DNA from: Reyranella sp.
GTDB lineage: Bacteria > Pseudomonadota > Alphaproteobacteria > Reyranellales > Reyranellaceae
NCBI GenBank assembly: GCA_019750135.1
Contig: JAIEOV010000010.1
Coordinates: 186,001 to 250,000 of the forward strand
Reading direction: 5' to 3'
DNA: 64,000 bases
Of the stretch, positions 8,703 to 18,676 are shown piece by piece; within the stretch, counting starts at the first letter, position 1, and each line of letters begins with the position of its first letter. The notes beneath the pieces were generated by a model. That model was not told the DNA's origin, did not search any database, and was given only the letters and a program-made list of their open reading frames with translations. A program made the translations under genes and the position numbers.

Positions 8703-8717
8703 GAACAATTATAGAAC
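8703..8717 (-). promoter_or_regulatory. Putative LexA (SOS) box upstream of comM
   Basis: The sequence GAAC-N7-GAAC (GTTC-N7-GTTC on the minus strand, AT-rich 7-base spacer) begins 24 bases before the comM start codon. This is the direct-repeat operator recognised by LexA in Alphaproteobacteria, and comM homologues are reported members of SOS regulons in that class (from memory). Both half-sites are exact. Confidence 0.7.
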
Positions 8718-9042
8718 GAGAATGTGTAGTGTAAATCGACCTACAGTTGTGGTTCTCCTAGGCTACCTGTGAATCTGGCCAACGGCACCGAACGCGACAT
8801 CGATCGCCTCCTGGATGCCGATGGTGAAAACACCGCCGTTGGCCGCTAACCATCCGTGCTTACGAGCTTGTCGACAGAGCGTGCGAAGGCACGCCGCTCG
8901 AACGGCATGTGGCCAATTCTTGTGGTCTCGCCAGCTCGCGGCAATCCAGAGGCTTCGTCTCCGCATTGGGGTCACCGGCCATGAATGAAAATCGCGCCTG
9001 AGCTGTATCGACGGACTGCGCTGGGACTGCTTCAATAACCCA
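8718..9042. other. Intergenic region without a convincing gene
   Basis: Between the LexA box and the Bug-type gene there is no ORF with a recognisable product. The 90-codon minus-strand frame 8763-9035 and short plus-strand frames show no family features or good ribosome site. The base composition is slightly more AT-rich near 8705-8760, as expected for the comM promoter. The promoter of the plus-strand transport/catabolism genes must lie towards the right end. Confidence 0.6.
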
Positions 9043-9993
9043 ATGCATCGCCGTCAAATACTGGCTTTCACCGCGGCCGCGATGGTCGCCGGCCCAGCCT
9101 TCGCCTGGCCCGACCAGCCGGTGAAGCTCGTCGTGCCATTCACGCCCGGCACCGGACCCGACATCATCGCCCGCTTCGTCTCCGAGCGCCTGAAGCTCGG
9201 CCAACCCGTGGTGGTCGAGAACGTCGCCGGCGCCTCGGGCAACATCGGCAGCCAGCAGGTCGCGCGCTCCAAGGCCGACGGCCACACCTTGATGTCGTCG
9301 GTGAACACGCTGGTGATGAACGCCAGCCTCTACAAGAACCTGCCCTACGATCCGGTCGCCGACTTCGTGCCCATCGGGCTCACGGCCTGGGGCTCGCTGG
9401 TGCTGGTGGCGCATCCCAGCCAGAAGCCCGGCACCCTCGCCGAGCTGATCTCAACGGCCAAGGCCTCGCCCAAGACGCTGACCTACGGCAGCCCCGGCGT
9501 CGGCACGCCGCATCACCTGTCGATGGCGCTGGTCGAAACGACGGCCGGTATCGAGATGGTGCATGTGCCCTACAAGGGGACGGCCGGCGCCGTGCAGGAC
9601 CTTTTGGGCGGCCAGATCGGCTACATGTTCCTGCCGGTCCACGTCTCCGCCCAGCACATCCGCGCCGGCAAGCTGAAGGCGGTCGCCGCCGGCAGCCCGC
9701 AACGCCTGCCCCAGCTGACCGACGTGCCGACCCTGGCCGAGAGCGGGCTGAAGGGCGTCGATGTCGACATGTGGTACGGCTTCTTCGCGCCCAAGGGCAC
9801 GCCGCCGGAGCTGGTCGAGCGGTTGAACAAGGAGGTCTCGGCCATTCTCAATTCGCCTGAAGCCAAGGCCGTGTTCGAGGCGCAGGGACTGATCCCCGCC
9901 ACCTCGACGCCGGCGACGCTGGGCGAGATCGTGGCGCGCGACAGGACGCGCTGGGCCGACGTCGTGGCCAAGCGCGGGATTCAACCGGAATAG
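9043..9993 (+). CDS. Bug/TctC-family periplasmic substrate-binding protein
   Basis: A 316-residue protein with a signal peptide (MHRRQILAFTAAAMVAGPAFA, cleavage after residue ~21), then the family hallmarks PVKLVVPFTPGTGPDIIAR, VENVAGASGNIG, PYDPVADFVPI and VPYKGTAGAVQDLLGGQI. These proteins bind carboxylates or related small molecules in the periplasm and normally serve tripartite tricarboxylate transporters. No TctA/TctB genes are nearby, so it is an orphan binding protein, common in Alpha- and Betaproteobacteria. It heads a plus-strand set with a flavin monooxygenase (7 bases on) and an acyl-CoA dehydrogenase. Confidence 0.9.
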   Translation: MHRRQILAFTAAAMVAGPAFAWPDQPVKLVVPFTPGTGPDIIARFVSERLKLGQPVVVENVAGASGNIGSQQVARSKADGHTLMSSVNTLVMNASLYKNLPYDPVADFVPIGLTAWGSLVLVAHPSQKPGTLAELISTAKASPKTLTYGSPGVGTPHHLSMALVETTAGIEMVHVPYKGTAGAVQDLLGGQIGYMFLPVHVSAQHIRAGKLKAVAAGSPQRLPQLTDVPTLAESGLKGVDVDMWYGFFAPKGTPPELVERLNKEVSAILNSPEAKAVFEAQGLIPATSTPATLGEIVARDRTRWADVVAKRGIQPE

Positions 9994-10000
9994 GGCCAGA

Positions 10001-11248
10001 GTGAGCAGCAATCCCGATGTCTTGATCGTCGGCGGCGGCATCGGCGGGCTGACGCTGGCGCTCAGCCTGCATCAGGCCGGCATCTCGTGCCGCGTGTTCG
10101 AGGCGGCGCCCGAGGTCCAGCCGCTGGGCGTCGGCATCAACATCCTGCCGCACGGCATGCGCGAGCTCTGCGAGCTCGGGCTGCAGGACGCGCTGACGGC
10201 GATGGCGATCGAGACGCGCGAGCTCGCCTTCTACAGTCGACACGGCCAGTTCATCTACAAGGAGCCGCGTGGCCGCCATGCCGGCTACGACTGGCCCCAG
10301 CTCTCGATCCATCGCGCCGACCTGCACAAGGTGCTTCTGGACGCCACAGTCGAACGCTTGGGCACCGATGCCGTGCGGCTCGATCACCGCTGCCTCAAGG
10401 CCGAGCAGGACAGCGCGGACGTCACCCTGCACTTCGACAAGAGCGAGCCGCAGCGCGGCAAGATCGCGGTCGGCTGCGACGGCATCCACTCGGCGCTGCG
10501 CTGGCAGCTCTATCCCGACCAAGGACCGCCCAAGTACTCGGGCGTCAACATGTGGCGCGGCGCGGTGCGCTGGCCTGCCTTCCTCAGCGGCGACACCATG
10601 GTCTCGACCGGCTGGATGACGGTCGGCAAGACGGTGATCTATCCCGTGCGGCCGGGCACACCCGAGACCGGCGGCTTGCCCCTGATCAACTGGGTGGCCG
10701 AGATCGAGCGGCCCGAGGCCGTGCGCCAGGACTGGACCGGCCGCGGCCGGCTCTCGGACATGATGCCGGCCTTCGCCGGGCTGAAATTCGACTGGCTCGA
10801 CATCAGCGGCATGATCGAGAGCACCGATGAGATCCTGGAATACCCCATGGTCGATCGCGATCCCCTGCCGCGCTGGACCTTCGGCCGGCTCACGCTCCTC
10901 GGCGATGCCGCCCATCCGATGTATCCGCGCGGCTCCAACGGCGCAGGCCAGGCGATCGTCGATGCGCGCCATCTCACCGGGCAGATCCGAAAGCTCGGCG
11001 CCACGGCCGACGCGCTGCAGAGCTATGAGGCGGTGCGCGGGCCGGCGACGGCCAAGGTCGTGCTGACCAACCGCAGCGATCCGCCCGACGCCATCCTGCG
11101 CGAGGTCTGGCAGCGCTCGGGCGGCCAGCGCTTCGAGCGCATCGACGACGTGATCTCGCCAGCCGAGTTGCAGGCGATCTCGGATCGTTACAAGAAGGTG
11201 GCCGGCTTCGACCGCGAATCGCTGAAGACGCGGCCGTCCTTCGTCTGA
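10001..11248 (+). CDS. FAD-dependent aromatic-ring hydroxylase-type monooxygenase
   Basis: A 415-residue class A flavoprotein monooxygenase. It has the FAD-binding GGGIGGLTLALSLHQAG near the N-terminus, a middle DG motif (VGCDGIHSALRWQLYP), and the GD motif LLGDAAHPMYPRGSNGAGQAI that contacts FAD. The domain order and residues resemble PhzS- or salicylate-hydroxylase-like enzymes, which use NAD(P)H and O2 to hydroxylate an aromatic acid. The substrate is not determined. It starts with GTG seven bases after the Bug-type gene and is followed after 13 bases by an acyl-CoA dehydrogenase, so the three are probably one transcript. Confidence 0.85.
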   Translation: MSSNPDVLIVGGGIGGLTLALSLHQAGISCRVFEAAPEVQPLGVGINILPHGMRELCELGLQDALTAMAIETRELAFYSRHGQFIYKEPRGRHAGYDWPQLSIHRADLHKVLLDATVERLGTDAVRLDHRCLKAEQDSADVTLHFDKSEPQRGKIAVGCDGIHSALRWQLYPDQGPPKYSGVNMWRGAVRWPAFLSGDTMVSTGWMTVGKTVIYPVRPGTPETGGLPLINWVAEIERPEAVRQDWTGRGRLSDMMPAFAGLKFDWLDISGMIESTDEILEYPMVDRDPLPRWTFGRLTLLGDAAHPMYPRGSNGAGQAIVDARHLTGQIRKLGATADALQSYEAVRGPATAKVVLTNRSDPPDAILREVWQRSGGQRFERIDDVISPAELQAISDRYKKVAGFDRESLKTRPSFV

Positions 11249-11261
11249 CAGGGAGAGTATC

Positions 11262-12440
11262 GTGGACTTGAACTTCGCACCGCCGGCCGAGGTGAGCGAC
11301 CTCGCGCGGCGGGTCGCCGACTTCGTCAAGAGCAAGATCGTGCCGTACGAGAAGGACCCGCGCTGGACGCCGCACGGGCCGACCGACGAGCTGCGCGTGG
11401 AGATGAACGATCTCGCCCGCTCGGCCGGCGTGTTCACCCCGCATGTGCCCAAGGAGTATGGCGGCCTCGCCCTCAGCCAGGTCGGCCGCGCCTTCGTCTT
11501 CGAGGCGGCGGGCTATTCCATCCTGGGACCGACGGCGATCCATTGCGCCTCGCCCGACGAGGGCAACATCCATCTGCTCGACGTCGTGGCGCGGCCCGAC
11601 CAGCGCGAGCATTTCCTGAAGCCGTTGGCCGAGGGCAAGATCCGCTCGTGCTTTGCCATGACCGAGCCGGGCGGTGCGGGCTCCGATCCCGGCATGCTGC
11701 AGGCGACGGCGCGGCTCGACGGCAACGAATGGGTGATCAACGGCCGCAAGTGGCTGATCACCGGCGCCGAGGGCGCGGGCTTCGTCATCATCATGGCCAA
11801 GGTCGACGGTGGCCCGCAGGACGGCCACGCGACCCTGTTCCTGGCCGACCTGCCCGATCCCGCGATCCGGATCGAGCGGACCCTGGACACGATCGATTCG
11901 AGCTTCACCGGCGGCCACGCCGTGCTCGAGATCAAGGACCTGCGCCTGCCGGCCGACGCGGTGCTGGGCGAGGTCGGCAAGGGCTTCCGTTACGCCCAGG
12001 TGCGGCTGGCGCCGGCGCGGCTCAGCCATTGCATGCGCTGGCTGGGCTCGGCGGTGCGCGCGCAGGAGATCGCGTCCGACTATGCGAGGACGCGCATCGC
12101 CTTCGGCAAGACCCTGGGCGAGCACGAGGGTGTCTCCTTCATGCTGGCCGACAACCACATGGACATCCACCAGGCTCGGTTGTCGATCCTGCACACCGCC
12201 TGGCTGCTCGACAAAGGCGAGCGCGCGTCGAACGAGAGCTCCATGTCCAAGGTCGTCTGCTCCGAGGCGATCGCCCGCGTCGCCGACCGCTCGATGCAGA
12301 TCCTGGGCGGCATGGGCATGACGCGCGACACCGTGGTCGAGCGCATCTTCCGCGATACGAGGGCCTTCCGGATCTACGACGGCCCGTCCGAGGTCCATCG
12401 CTGGGCGCTCGGCGCCCGCATTGTCGCCGGCAAGCTATAG
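11262..12440 (+). CDS. Acyl-CoA dehydrogenase family protein
   Basis: A 392-residue protein with the full acyl-CoA dehydrogenase fold: N-terminal helical domain, the FAD-contact motif CFAMTEPGGAGSDP at residues ~132-145, the beta-domain (GNEWVINGRKWLITGA), and the C-terminal motif QILGGMGMTRDTVVERIFRDTRAFRIYDGPSEVHR. It starts with GTG behind a GGGAGA ribosome site. It oxidises an acyl-CoA with transfer of electrons to ETF; chain type is unknown. Its last six bases overlap the convergent acid phosphatase gene. Confidence 0.92.
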   Translation: MDLNFAPPAEVSDLARRVADFVKSKIVPYEKDPRWTPHGPTDELRVEMNDLARSAGVFTPHVPKEYGGLALSQVGRAFVFEAAGYSILGPTAIHCASPDEGNIHLLDVVARPDQREHFLKPLAEGKIRSCFAMTEPGGAGSDPGMLQATARLDGNEWVINGRKWLITGAEGAGFVIIMAKVDGGPQDGHATLFLADLPDPAIRIERTLDTIDSSFTGGHAVLEIKDLRLPADAVLGEVGKGFRYAQVRLAPARLSHCMRWLGSAVRAQEIASDYARTRIAFGKTLGEHEGVSFMLADNHMDIHQARLSILHTAWLLDKGERASNESSMSKVVCSEAIARVADRSMQILGGMGMTRDTVVERIFRDTRAFRIYDGPSEVHRWALGARIVAGKL

Positions 12441-13115
12441 GGGAAGCTGTAGATACTGGCGGAGCTCGCGCTTCGCCGCCTCGAAGTCGGCCTTGAACTC
12501 GGGACGGCTCTGCAGGGCCACGGCGATCGCCGTGCCGGCGAGCTTGCCGCCGAAGAGGTCGTTGGGATAGTGCATGCCGCCGACGATGCGGCTCTGGCTG
12601 TAGTCGATGGCGCGCGCCCAGATCGCGTCGCGCTTCTCGGGCACGATGTTGCCCATGACGATGGCGGCCAGCGTGGCGTTGGTGCTGTGGCCCGACGGAT
12701 ACGAGCCGCTGGTCGACGGCCGCACCAGCGGCTTCACCTCGCTGCTGCTGAGATAGGGCCGCACGCGCTTGAATGCCTTTTTCGCGGGACCGGTGATCTC
12801 GTCCTCGGTCGCGCGCATGCGCGTGAACAGGCGCGATGTCGCCGGTAGCTGCTTCTCGTCGATGGTCTTGCCCAGCACGGCGCCGAACATCGTGTCGGGC
12901 GATTCATCGACATCACGCTTGGCCTGCTCGATGCGCTCGGGCGTCGCCGCGCGCTGGGCCGCCAGTACCAACGCCAGCTGCTCGGGACTGGCGTCGGGCG
13001 GCGGCAGGATCGCGACCAGGTCGAGCTCCTGCGGGGTGAGATAAGGTGGCTCGCGCGCTGCGGCGGGAAGGGCCGCGAGCAGTGCGAACGCCAGAAGGGC
13101 GCGGCGCAGCATCAT
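12435..13115 (-). CDS. Class A (PhoN-type) acid phosphatase, PAP2 superfamily
   Basis: A 226-residue secreted protein. It has a signal peptide ([20 protein letters not shown]), then the three-part phosphatase signature in order: KKAFKRVRP, GSYPSGHSTN and SQSRIVGGMHYPND with the catalytic His and Asp. It hydrolyses phosphomonoesters in the periplasm with low specificity. The start overlaps the stop of the upstream ABC ATPase gene by one base (TGATG), making it the last gene of the long minus-strand operon. Linkage to peptide uptake suggests release of phosphate or dephosphorylation before import, which is inference. Confidence 0.88.
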   Translation of the reverse strand: MMLRRALLAFALLAALPAAAREPPYLTPQELDLVAILPPPDASPEQLALVLAAQRAATPERIEQAKRDVDESPDTMFGAVLGKTIDEKQLPATSRLFTRMRATEDEITGPAKKAFKRVRPYLSSSEVKPLVRPSTSGSYPSGHSTNATLAAIVMGNIVPEKRDAIWARAIDYSQSRIVGGMHYPNDLFGGKLAGTAIAVALQSRPEFKADFEAAKRELRQYLQLPL

Positions 13116-14104
13116 CACGCCTCGTATAGATGACAGGCCACGGCTCTGCCACCGCCCATGTCGCGCATCGGCGGATCGACGCTCTTGCACACCTCCATCG
13201 CCTTGGGACAGCGAGTGTGAAAGCGGCAGCCGGGCGGCGGGCGCATGGCCGACGGCACTTCGCCGGTGATGATCTGCTGCGGCCGCGTCGCCTCGACCTC
13301 GGGATCGGGGATCGGGATCGCGGCCAGCAGGGCCTGCGTGTAGGGATGCAGGGGCTTGGCGTAGAGCTCGCCGCGCGGCGCGATCTCGACGATGCGACCC
13401 AGGTACATCACGGCGATGCGATGGCTGATGTGGCGCACCACAGCGAGATCGTGGGCAATGAAGATGTACGTGAGCCCCAGCCTCTCCTGCAGCTCCTGGA
13501 ACAGGTTCACGACCTGCGCCTGGATCGACACGTCGAGCGCCGACACCGGCTCGTCGCAGATGATCAGCGACGGCTCGAGCGACAGCGCGCGGGCGATGCC
13601 GATCCTCTGGCGCTGGCCGCCGGAGAATTCGTGCGGATAGCGGTCGGCCATGTCGGGCAGCAGGCCCACCATGTCGAGCAGCGAGGCGACGCGCGTGTCG
13701 TAGGCGGCGCGATCGCCGGCGAGGCCGTGGACCTCGAGCGGCTCGCCCACGATCTCCGACACCTTCATGCGCGGGTTCAGCGAGCCGAACGGGTCCTGGT
13801 AGACCATCTGCATGCGCCGCCGGATCGGCCGCATGCGCGAGCGGTCGTAAGCCGAGATGTCCTCGCCCTCGAACTTCACCTCGCCCGAGGTGATGTCGAT
13901 CATCTTCAGGATGGCGAGACCGGTCGTGCTCTTGCCACAGCCGGACTCGCCCACCAGCCCCAAGGTCTCGCCGCGCCGCACATCGAACGACACGCCGTCG
14001 ACGGCCTTCACGCTGCCGACCTGCTTGCGCACGACGGCGCCCGCCATGACGGGAAAGTGGACCCTGAGGTCCCTCACCTCGAGGACGGTCTCAGGCGCCG
14101 ACAT
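13115..14104 (-). CDS. dppF: Dipeptide/oligopeptide ABC importer ATPase, DppF/OppF type (system 1)
   Basis: A 329-residue ATP-binding subunit. It has Walker [10 protein letters not shown], the DppF-type [12 protein letters not shown]-loop, signature SGGQRQR, Walker B with [15 protein letters not shown]-loop AHDLAVV, and the C-terminal oligopeptide/dipeptide extension with [11 protein letters not shown] cysteines. Two ATGs are possible, 14104 and 14122; both overlap the end of the preceding dppD-type gene. It pairs with DppD to power permeases DppBC in the inner membrane. The gene symbol indicates family role only; the true substrate may be a peptide, sugar or other small solute. Confidence 0.88.
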   Translation of the reverse strand: MSAPETVLEVRDLRVHFPVMAGAVVRKQVGSVKAVDGVSFDVRRGETLGLVGESGCGKSTTGLAILKMIDITSGEVKFEGEDISAYDRSRMRPIRRRMQMVYQDPFGSLNPRMKVSEIVGEPLEVHGLAGDRAAYDTRVASLLDMVGLLPDMADRYPHEFSGGQRQRIGIARALSLEPSLIICDEPVSALDVSIQAQVVNLFQELQERLGLTYIFIAHDLAVVRHISHRIAVMYLGRIVEIAPRGELYAKPLHPYTQALLAAIPIPDPEVEATRPQQIITGEVPSAMRPPPGCRFHTRCPKAMEVCKSVDPPMRDMGGGRAVACHLYEA

Positions 14105-15077
14105 TGGCGCCGAGCTGGGCATGAAAATGACAAGCCGAGAGATGATCGGAAGCGCTTCTGACCAGCATCGGACGCTGGCGGCAGAGATCGGCGGCGCGCC
14201 GGCAGCGCGGCGCGAAGGCACAGCCCGGCGGCAGGTTGGCGAGATTGGGCGGCGCGCCCTCGATCGGCACCAGGCGCGAGCCGGCCTCCTGATCGAGCCG
14301 CGGCACCGAGGCCATCAGGCCGATCGTGTAGGGATGGCGCGGCCGGGCGTAGATCTCGCGCGCCGGCCCCGCCTCGACGATCCGGCCGCCATACATGACG
14401 CAGACGCGGTCGGCGTAGCGCGCGACGACGCCGAGATCGTGGGTGATGAGAATGAGTGCCGAGTTGGCCGCGCGCGTCACTTCTTTGAGCAGCGCCAGGA
14501 TCTGCGCTTGCACGGTGACGTCGAGCGCCGTCGTCGGCTCGTCGGCGATGATCAGCTGCGGCTGGCAGGCGAGCGCCATGGCGATCATGGCGCGCTGGCG
14601 CATGCCGCCGGAGAACTGGTGCGGATAGGCCTTCACGCGGCTCTTGGCATCGGGCAGCCGCACGCGGGCCAGGAGGTCGGAGGCTTTGTCCATCGCGGCG
14701 GCCCACGGCGTGCGGCGATGCAGGTTGATCGGCTCGGCGATCTGCAGGCCCACGGTCAGCGACGGATTGAGCGAGCTCATCGGCTCCTGGAAGATCATGG
14801 CGATGCGGTCGCCGCGGATCGCGCGGATCTCGGCGTCCGACATCTCCAGGAGGTTCTTGCCGTCGAACACCACCTCGCCCGCCGCGATCCGGCCCGGCGG
14901 GCTGGGGATCAGGCGCAGGATCGACATGGCGGTCACGCTCTTGCCCGAGCCCGACTCGCCCACGATGGCCAGCGTCTCTCCTGCCGCCAGCTCGAACGAG
15001 ACGTCGTCAACTGCCTTGACGACGCCGCGCTCGGTCCGGAACTCGGTGGAGAGACCCTTTACGCTAAGAAGACTCAT
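14091..15077 (-). CDS. dppD: Dipeptide/oligopeptide ABC importer ATPase, DppD/OppD type (system 1)
   Basis: A 328-residue ATPase. It shows Walker A GESGSGKS, the Q-loop [12 protein letters not shown], signature [22 protein letters not shown]-loop THDLGVV, and a C-terminal [13 protein letters not shown] cysteine region. The start MSLLSVKGL follows the dppA-type gene after 16 bases. It works as the heterodimer partner of the downstream DppF-type subunit. The lack of a strong ribosome site suggests dependence on upstream translation. Confidence 0.88.
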   Translation of the reverse strand: MSLLSVKGLSTEFRTERGVVKAVDDVSFELAAGETLAIVGESGSGKSVTAMSILRLIPSPPGRIAAGEVVFDGKNLLEMSDAEIRAIRGDRIAMIFQEPMSSLNPSLTVGLQIAEPINLHRRTPWAAAMDKASDLLARVRLPDAKSRVKAYPHQFSGGMRQRAMIAMALACQPQLIIADEPTTALDVTVQAQILALLKEVTRAANSALILITHDLGVVARYADRVCVMYGGRIVEAGPAREIYARPRHPYTIGLMASVPRLDQEAGSRLVPIEGAPPNLANLPPGCAFAPRCRRAADLCRQRPMLVRSASDHLSACHFHAQLGANVGA

Positions 15078-15093
15078 GGAGAGGCGGGGGCCA

Positions 15094-16788
15094 TCAATAC
15101 CCCATCTTCTTCTTGAGCTCCTGGTCGACCCAGATGCGGGCGTAGATCGGGCCGGGACGCACCGCACCGGCACGCAGCTCGCCCGCGTAGTTCTTCACCC
15201 ACGGCCACCACGCCGCGTAGTAGTAAGGTGTCGGCAACCAGATGTAAGGGGCCTTGTCCAGGATCTCGGTGGTGAGCTCGCGCAGCATCTTCTGGCGTTT
15301 GCTCTCGTCGGGCTCCTGGTAGATCACCTCGATCTTCTTGTCGACCTCGGGATCCGACCAGCCCGAGGGATTCCACGTCTGCTTGGTGCCGAAGCTCTTG
15401 CGGATGGTGGTGATCGGGTTCGTGTGGCCGTTGTTCATGAAGTAGGCCGGCGTCATGGTCCGCGAGGTCATCGCCGACAGGAAGGCGCCGTACTCCATCG
15501 GCTGGATTTCCAGCTTCACACCGACCTGCTCGAGGTAGCCTGCCACCAGCGGCAGCAGGTCCATGTGGTCCGGATTGCACGAGCAGACCTGCACCTTGGT
15601 GGTGAAGCCCTTGGGGAACCCCGCCTCAGCCAGCAGCTTCTTGGCCTTCGCCTGGTCGTACTTGAAGAGCTCCTGCACCGAGGCCGGCTGCTTATCGAGC
15701 GGCTCGAAGTAGCCGACATAGTCGGGATGCTGCGGGTAAGAGAACAGCTCGGCGTTGCCGTTGTAGTAGGCCTGCACGATCTCCTGCTTGTTGACCGCGT
15801 AGTTGAGCGCGCGGCGCACGCGGATGTCCTTGAACGGCCCGTCGACGTCGACGCGCATCGCCATGAACGTGCCCGACTGGTTCAGCCAGCGGTTCCACTG
15901 CAGCTGCGGCGCGCTCTTCTTCAGCGAGTCGACGTTCTGCCAACGGATCGCCTCCAGCATGTCGAGCTTGCCGGTGCGTAGCGCGGTGATGTAGGTCGCC
16001 TCGTCCTTGATCGTGCGATAGGTGATCTTGTCGACGAAGGGCAGCTTGTATTCCTGGCCGCCGATCTTCTCCTTGTCCCAGTAGTCGGGGTTCTTGGTGT
16101 AGACGTTGGAGTTGCCGGCCACGAAGTCGGTCAGCATGTACGGCCCGGTGCCGTTGACGTTCTTCCAGTTGGTGGCGCCGGCGTCGGCCACTTCCTTGGG
16201 ATGGATCGCCGAATAGTAGCCCCAGCCGAACTGGTAATCCCATTCGGCGAAGTAGTGCTTCATGTAGAAGACGATGGTGTGGCTGTCCGGCGTCTCGACC
16301 TTCTCGACATGGTCGAAGTAGCCCAGCAGCTTCTTGGGACTGTTCTTCAGCCGGTTGAAGGTGAACAGGATGTCGTCGGAGGTGAACTCGCGCTTCTTCA
16401 TCACGCCCGGCTTCTCCGGGTACATGATGCCCTTGCGCACCTTCATCTCGACACGCAGCGGGTCCTGCTTCCATTCCCAGCTCTCGATCAGCTCGCCGCG
16501 GATGGAGTCTGTCGGCAGCCAGGCGTCGGGGATGTAGTTGTAGGGCCCGCCCGCCTTCTTGCTCTTGGACATGTCGCCGGCGAACAGCTGCTCGTAGAAG
16601 AGGCCTGTGTCGTGGTTGAGCTTCCAGTTGAAGTCGGCCGGATCCCACGACAGCGCCGAGATCGTCACATAGACCGTGCCGATCTCGAGCGCGCCGCCAT
16701 ACTGCGGCTTCTCGCCGTTCTCCGCCGATGCTCCGCCCGCCGCCATCATCATGGCGCCGGCGAGCAATGCTCCTCGCAAAGTCCTCAT
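15094..16788 (-). CDS. dppA: Periplasmic peptide-type solute-binding protein, SBP_bac_5 (system 1)
   Basis: A 564-residue protein with an N-terminal signal peptide (to about residue 22, GGASA) and the SBP_bac_5 features [44 protein letters not shown] and [14 protein letters not shown]. Strong ribosome site GGGAGG before ATG 16788. It captures the substrate in the periplasm for the DppBC channel. Unusually, it sits in the middle of its operon (order GntR-B-C-A-D-F). It is longer than a minimal DppA (~535) and rich in Trp and Tyr in the ligand-facing C-terminal part, which may mean a non-peptide ligand. Confidence 0.88.
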   Translation of the reverse strand: MRTLRGALLAGAMMMAAGGASAENGEKPQYGGALEIGTVYVTISALSWDPADFNWKLNHDTGLFYEQLFAGDMSKSKKAGGPYNYIPDAWLPTDSIRGELIESWEWKQDPLRVEMKVRKGIMYPEKPGVMKKREFTSDDILFTFNRLKNSPKKLLGYFDHVEKVETPDSHTIVFYMKHYFAEWDYQFGWGYYSAIHPKEVADAGATNWKNVNGTGPYMLTDFVAGNSNVYTKNPDYWDKEKIGGQEYKLPFVDKITYRTIKDEATYITALRTGKLDMLEAIRWQNVDSLKKSAPQLQWNRWLNQSGTFMAMRVDVDGPFKDIRVRRALNYAVNKQEIVQAYYNGNAELFSYPQHPDYVGYFEPLDKQPASVQELFKYDQAKAKKLLAEAGFPKGFTTKVQVCSCNPDHMDLLPLVAGYLEQVGVKLEIQPMEYGAFLSAMTSRTMTPAYFMNNGHTNPITTIRKSFGTKQTWNPSGWSDPEVDKKIEVIYQEPDESKRQKMLRELTTEILDKAPYIWLPTPYYYAAWWPWVKNYAGELRAGAVRPGPIYARIWVDQELKKKMGY

Positions 16789-16814
16789 GTCGGTCCTCCC
16801 TTTCCCCGTTCTTG

Positions 16815-17720
16815 TCATCGGCTGCCGCGCATGCGCGGATCCAGAAGGTCGCGCAGGGCGTCGCCGAATACGTTGATGGCGTAGACCACGATGGTGATGC
16901 AGAGGCCGGGCGCCAGGGCGAGCCACGGCGCCATGTACATGTAGGAGCGGCCCGAGCCCGACAGCATGCCGCCCCAGGTCGGCGCCGGCGGCGGCACACC
17001 CAAGCCTAAGAACGCCAGGCCCGATTCGGCCAGGATCACCGCGCCGACACGCGTGGTGAAGAGCACGATCACCGGCGCCATGACATTCGGAAGGATATGC
17101 TTCCACAGGATGCGCGGCAGCGTGGCGCCGGTCGATTGCGCGGCATGGACATAGGCGTTCTCGCGCACCGACAGCACGGCGCCGCGGATGATGCGACTGC
17201 CGCCGATGCCGTAGAGCAGGCCCAGCAGCACGATCACCGGTCCCATGCCGGGACCGACCACCGACACCACCACGATCAGGATGATGACGTCGGGGAAGCT
17301 CATCCAGGCATCGACGAAGCGCTGCATGATCATGTCGAACTTGCCGCCGAGATAGCCCGAGACGATGCCGATCAGGATCGACACCACGGTGGCGAGCGCC
17401 GCTGCGGAAAGTCCGATGATCACCGAGAGCTGCGCGCCGTAGAGGCAGCGCGAGAGCATGTCGCGGCCGAGATTGTCGGTGCCCAGCCAGAATTTCTCGG
17501 ACGGCGGCTTCAGGCGGTTGATCGGGTTGATCTGGTTGAAGCCGTAGGGCGCCAGGACATCGGCGAACAGGCCCGCGAACAGGAACAGCACGCAGATCAC
17601 GAAGCCGAAGGCGCCCAGCGGCTTGTCGCGGAACAGCCGGCCGATGAAGGCGAGCGTGCCGCTGCCGGGCAGCCGGCGCCGGGGCCGCGAAGGTTGGATG
17701 GTGTCGGCGACCGCGACCAT
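16815..17720 (-). CDS. dppC: ABC importer permease, DppC type (system 1)
   Basis: A 301-residue inner-membrane permease. It has an N-terminal segment with the first transmembrane helix (FGFVICVLFLFAGLFADVLAPYG), the LGTDNLGRDMLSR motif that marks DppC/OppC, several further helices, the EAA-like loop (STGATLPRILWKHILPN), and the LAESGLAFLGLGVPPP stretch. Start ATG overlaps the dppB stop by one base (TGATG). It pairs with DppB to form the translocation channel. Confidence 0.9.
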   Translation of the reverse strand: MVAVADTIQPSRPRRRLPGSGTLAFIGRLFRDKPLGAFGFVICVLFLFAGLFADVLAPYGFNQINPINRLKPPSEKFWLGTDNLGRDMLSRCLYGAQLSVIIGLSAAALATVVSILIGIVSGYLGGKFDMIMQRFVDAWMSFPDVIILIVVVSVVGPGMGPVIVLLGLLYGIGGSRIIRGAVLSVRENAYVHAAQSTGATLPRILWKHILPNVMAPVIVLFTTRVGAVILAESGLAFLGLGVPPPAPTWGGMLSGSGRSYMYMAPWLALAPGLCITIVVYAINVFGDALRDLLDPRMRGSR

Positions 17721-18676
17721 CAGCGGTACCTCACCTTGGGGTCGAGCAGGCCGTAGCTGAGATCGACCAGCAGGTTGATCATCACCACGGCCACGCCGAC
17801 GATCAGGAACACGCCGGTGATGATGGGATAGTCGCGGGTGCTCACCGCCTCGAGCAGCAGCAGGCCCATGCCGGGGATGACGAAGATCTGTTCCATGATG
17901 ACCGCGCCGCCCACCAGCACCGGCGCCTGCAGCCCGACCAGCGTCACCACCGGGATCAGGGCGTTGCGCAGGGCGTGGCGCAGGATGGTGGTGCGCGTCG
18001 CCAGGCCCTTGGCCAGCGCGGTGCGGATGTAATCCTGGCGCATCACCTCCAGCATCATGGTGCGGGTGAGCCGCATCACCACCGCCGAGAAGGCCTTGCC
18101 CAGGATCAGCGCCGGGATCGCCATCTGCGTCAGGTTCTTGAGCGGATCCTGGGTGAAGGGCGTGTACTTCACGTCGGGCGACCAGCCCCACCAGATCGAC
18201 GGGAACACCATCACCAGCGTGCCGACCCAGAAGCCGGGCAACGCCAGCGCCAGGATGGCGAAGGAGCGCGTGACGTAGTCGCCCACCGTGTCCTGGCGCA
18301 CCGCCGAGTAGACACCGATTGGGATGCCGACCAGCAGCGCCACGACCAGCGCCATGAGGCCGAGCTCGAAGGTGATGGGCAGGCGATGCAGCACCTCTTC
18401 CATCACCGAGGTGTTCTGCCACAGCGACTTGCCGAGGCTGCCCTCGAACAGGATGGCGCCCAGCCAGCGGAAGTATTGCGAGAACATCGGCTGGTCGAGG
18501 CCGAGCGCCGCCTCGAGTTGGGCGCGGCTCTTCTTGTCGGCGCCGATGTCGTTGGACGACAGCATCAGGTCGATGATGTCGCCCGGGATCAGGCGCACGG
18601 TGATGAACACGATCAGGCTGGCGAACAGCAAGGTCGGGATCATCGCCAGCAGGCGGCGGATGATGTAGGCCTGCAT
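17720..18676 (-). CDS. dppB: ABC importer permease, DppB type (system 1)
   Basis: A 318-residue permease. It has the DppB hallmark N-terminus (YIIRRLLAMIPTLLFASLIVF), the periplasmic LGLDQPMFSQYFRWL segment, six predicted helices, an EAA loop (ALAKGLATRTTILRHALRNA), and the IFVIPGMGLLLLEAV motif. Its start overlaps the stop of the GntR regulator by one base, so regulator and transporter are co-translated. Confidence 0.9.
   Translation of the reverse strand: MQAYIIRRLLAMIPTLLFASLIVFITVRLIPGDIIDLMLSSNDIGADKKSRAQLEAALGLDQPMFSQYFRWLGAILFEGSLGKSLWQNTSVMEEVLHRLPITFELGLMALVVALLVGIPIGVYSAVRQDTVGDYVTRSFAILALALPGFWVGTLVMVFPSIWWGWSPDVKYTPFTQDPLKNLTQMAIPALILGKAFSAVVMRLTRTMMLEVMRQDYIRTALAKGLATRTTILRHALRNALIPVVTLVGLQAPVLVGGAVIMEQIFVIPGMGLLLLEAVSTRDYPIITGVFLIVGVAVVMINLLVDLSYGLLDPKVRYR

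Noticed and set aside
8763..9035. 90-codon minus-strand ORF in the gap before the Bug-type gene
   Set aside because: No ribosome site, no family, unusual composition; treated as intergenic.
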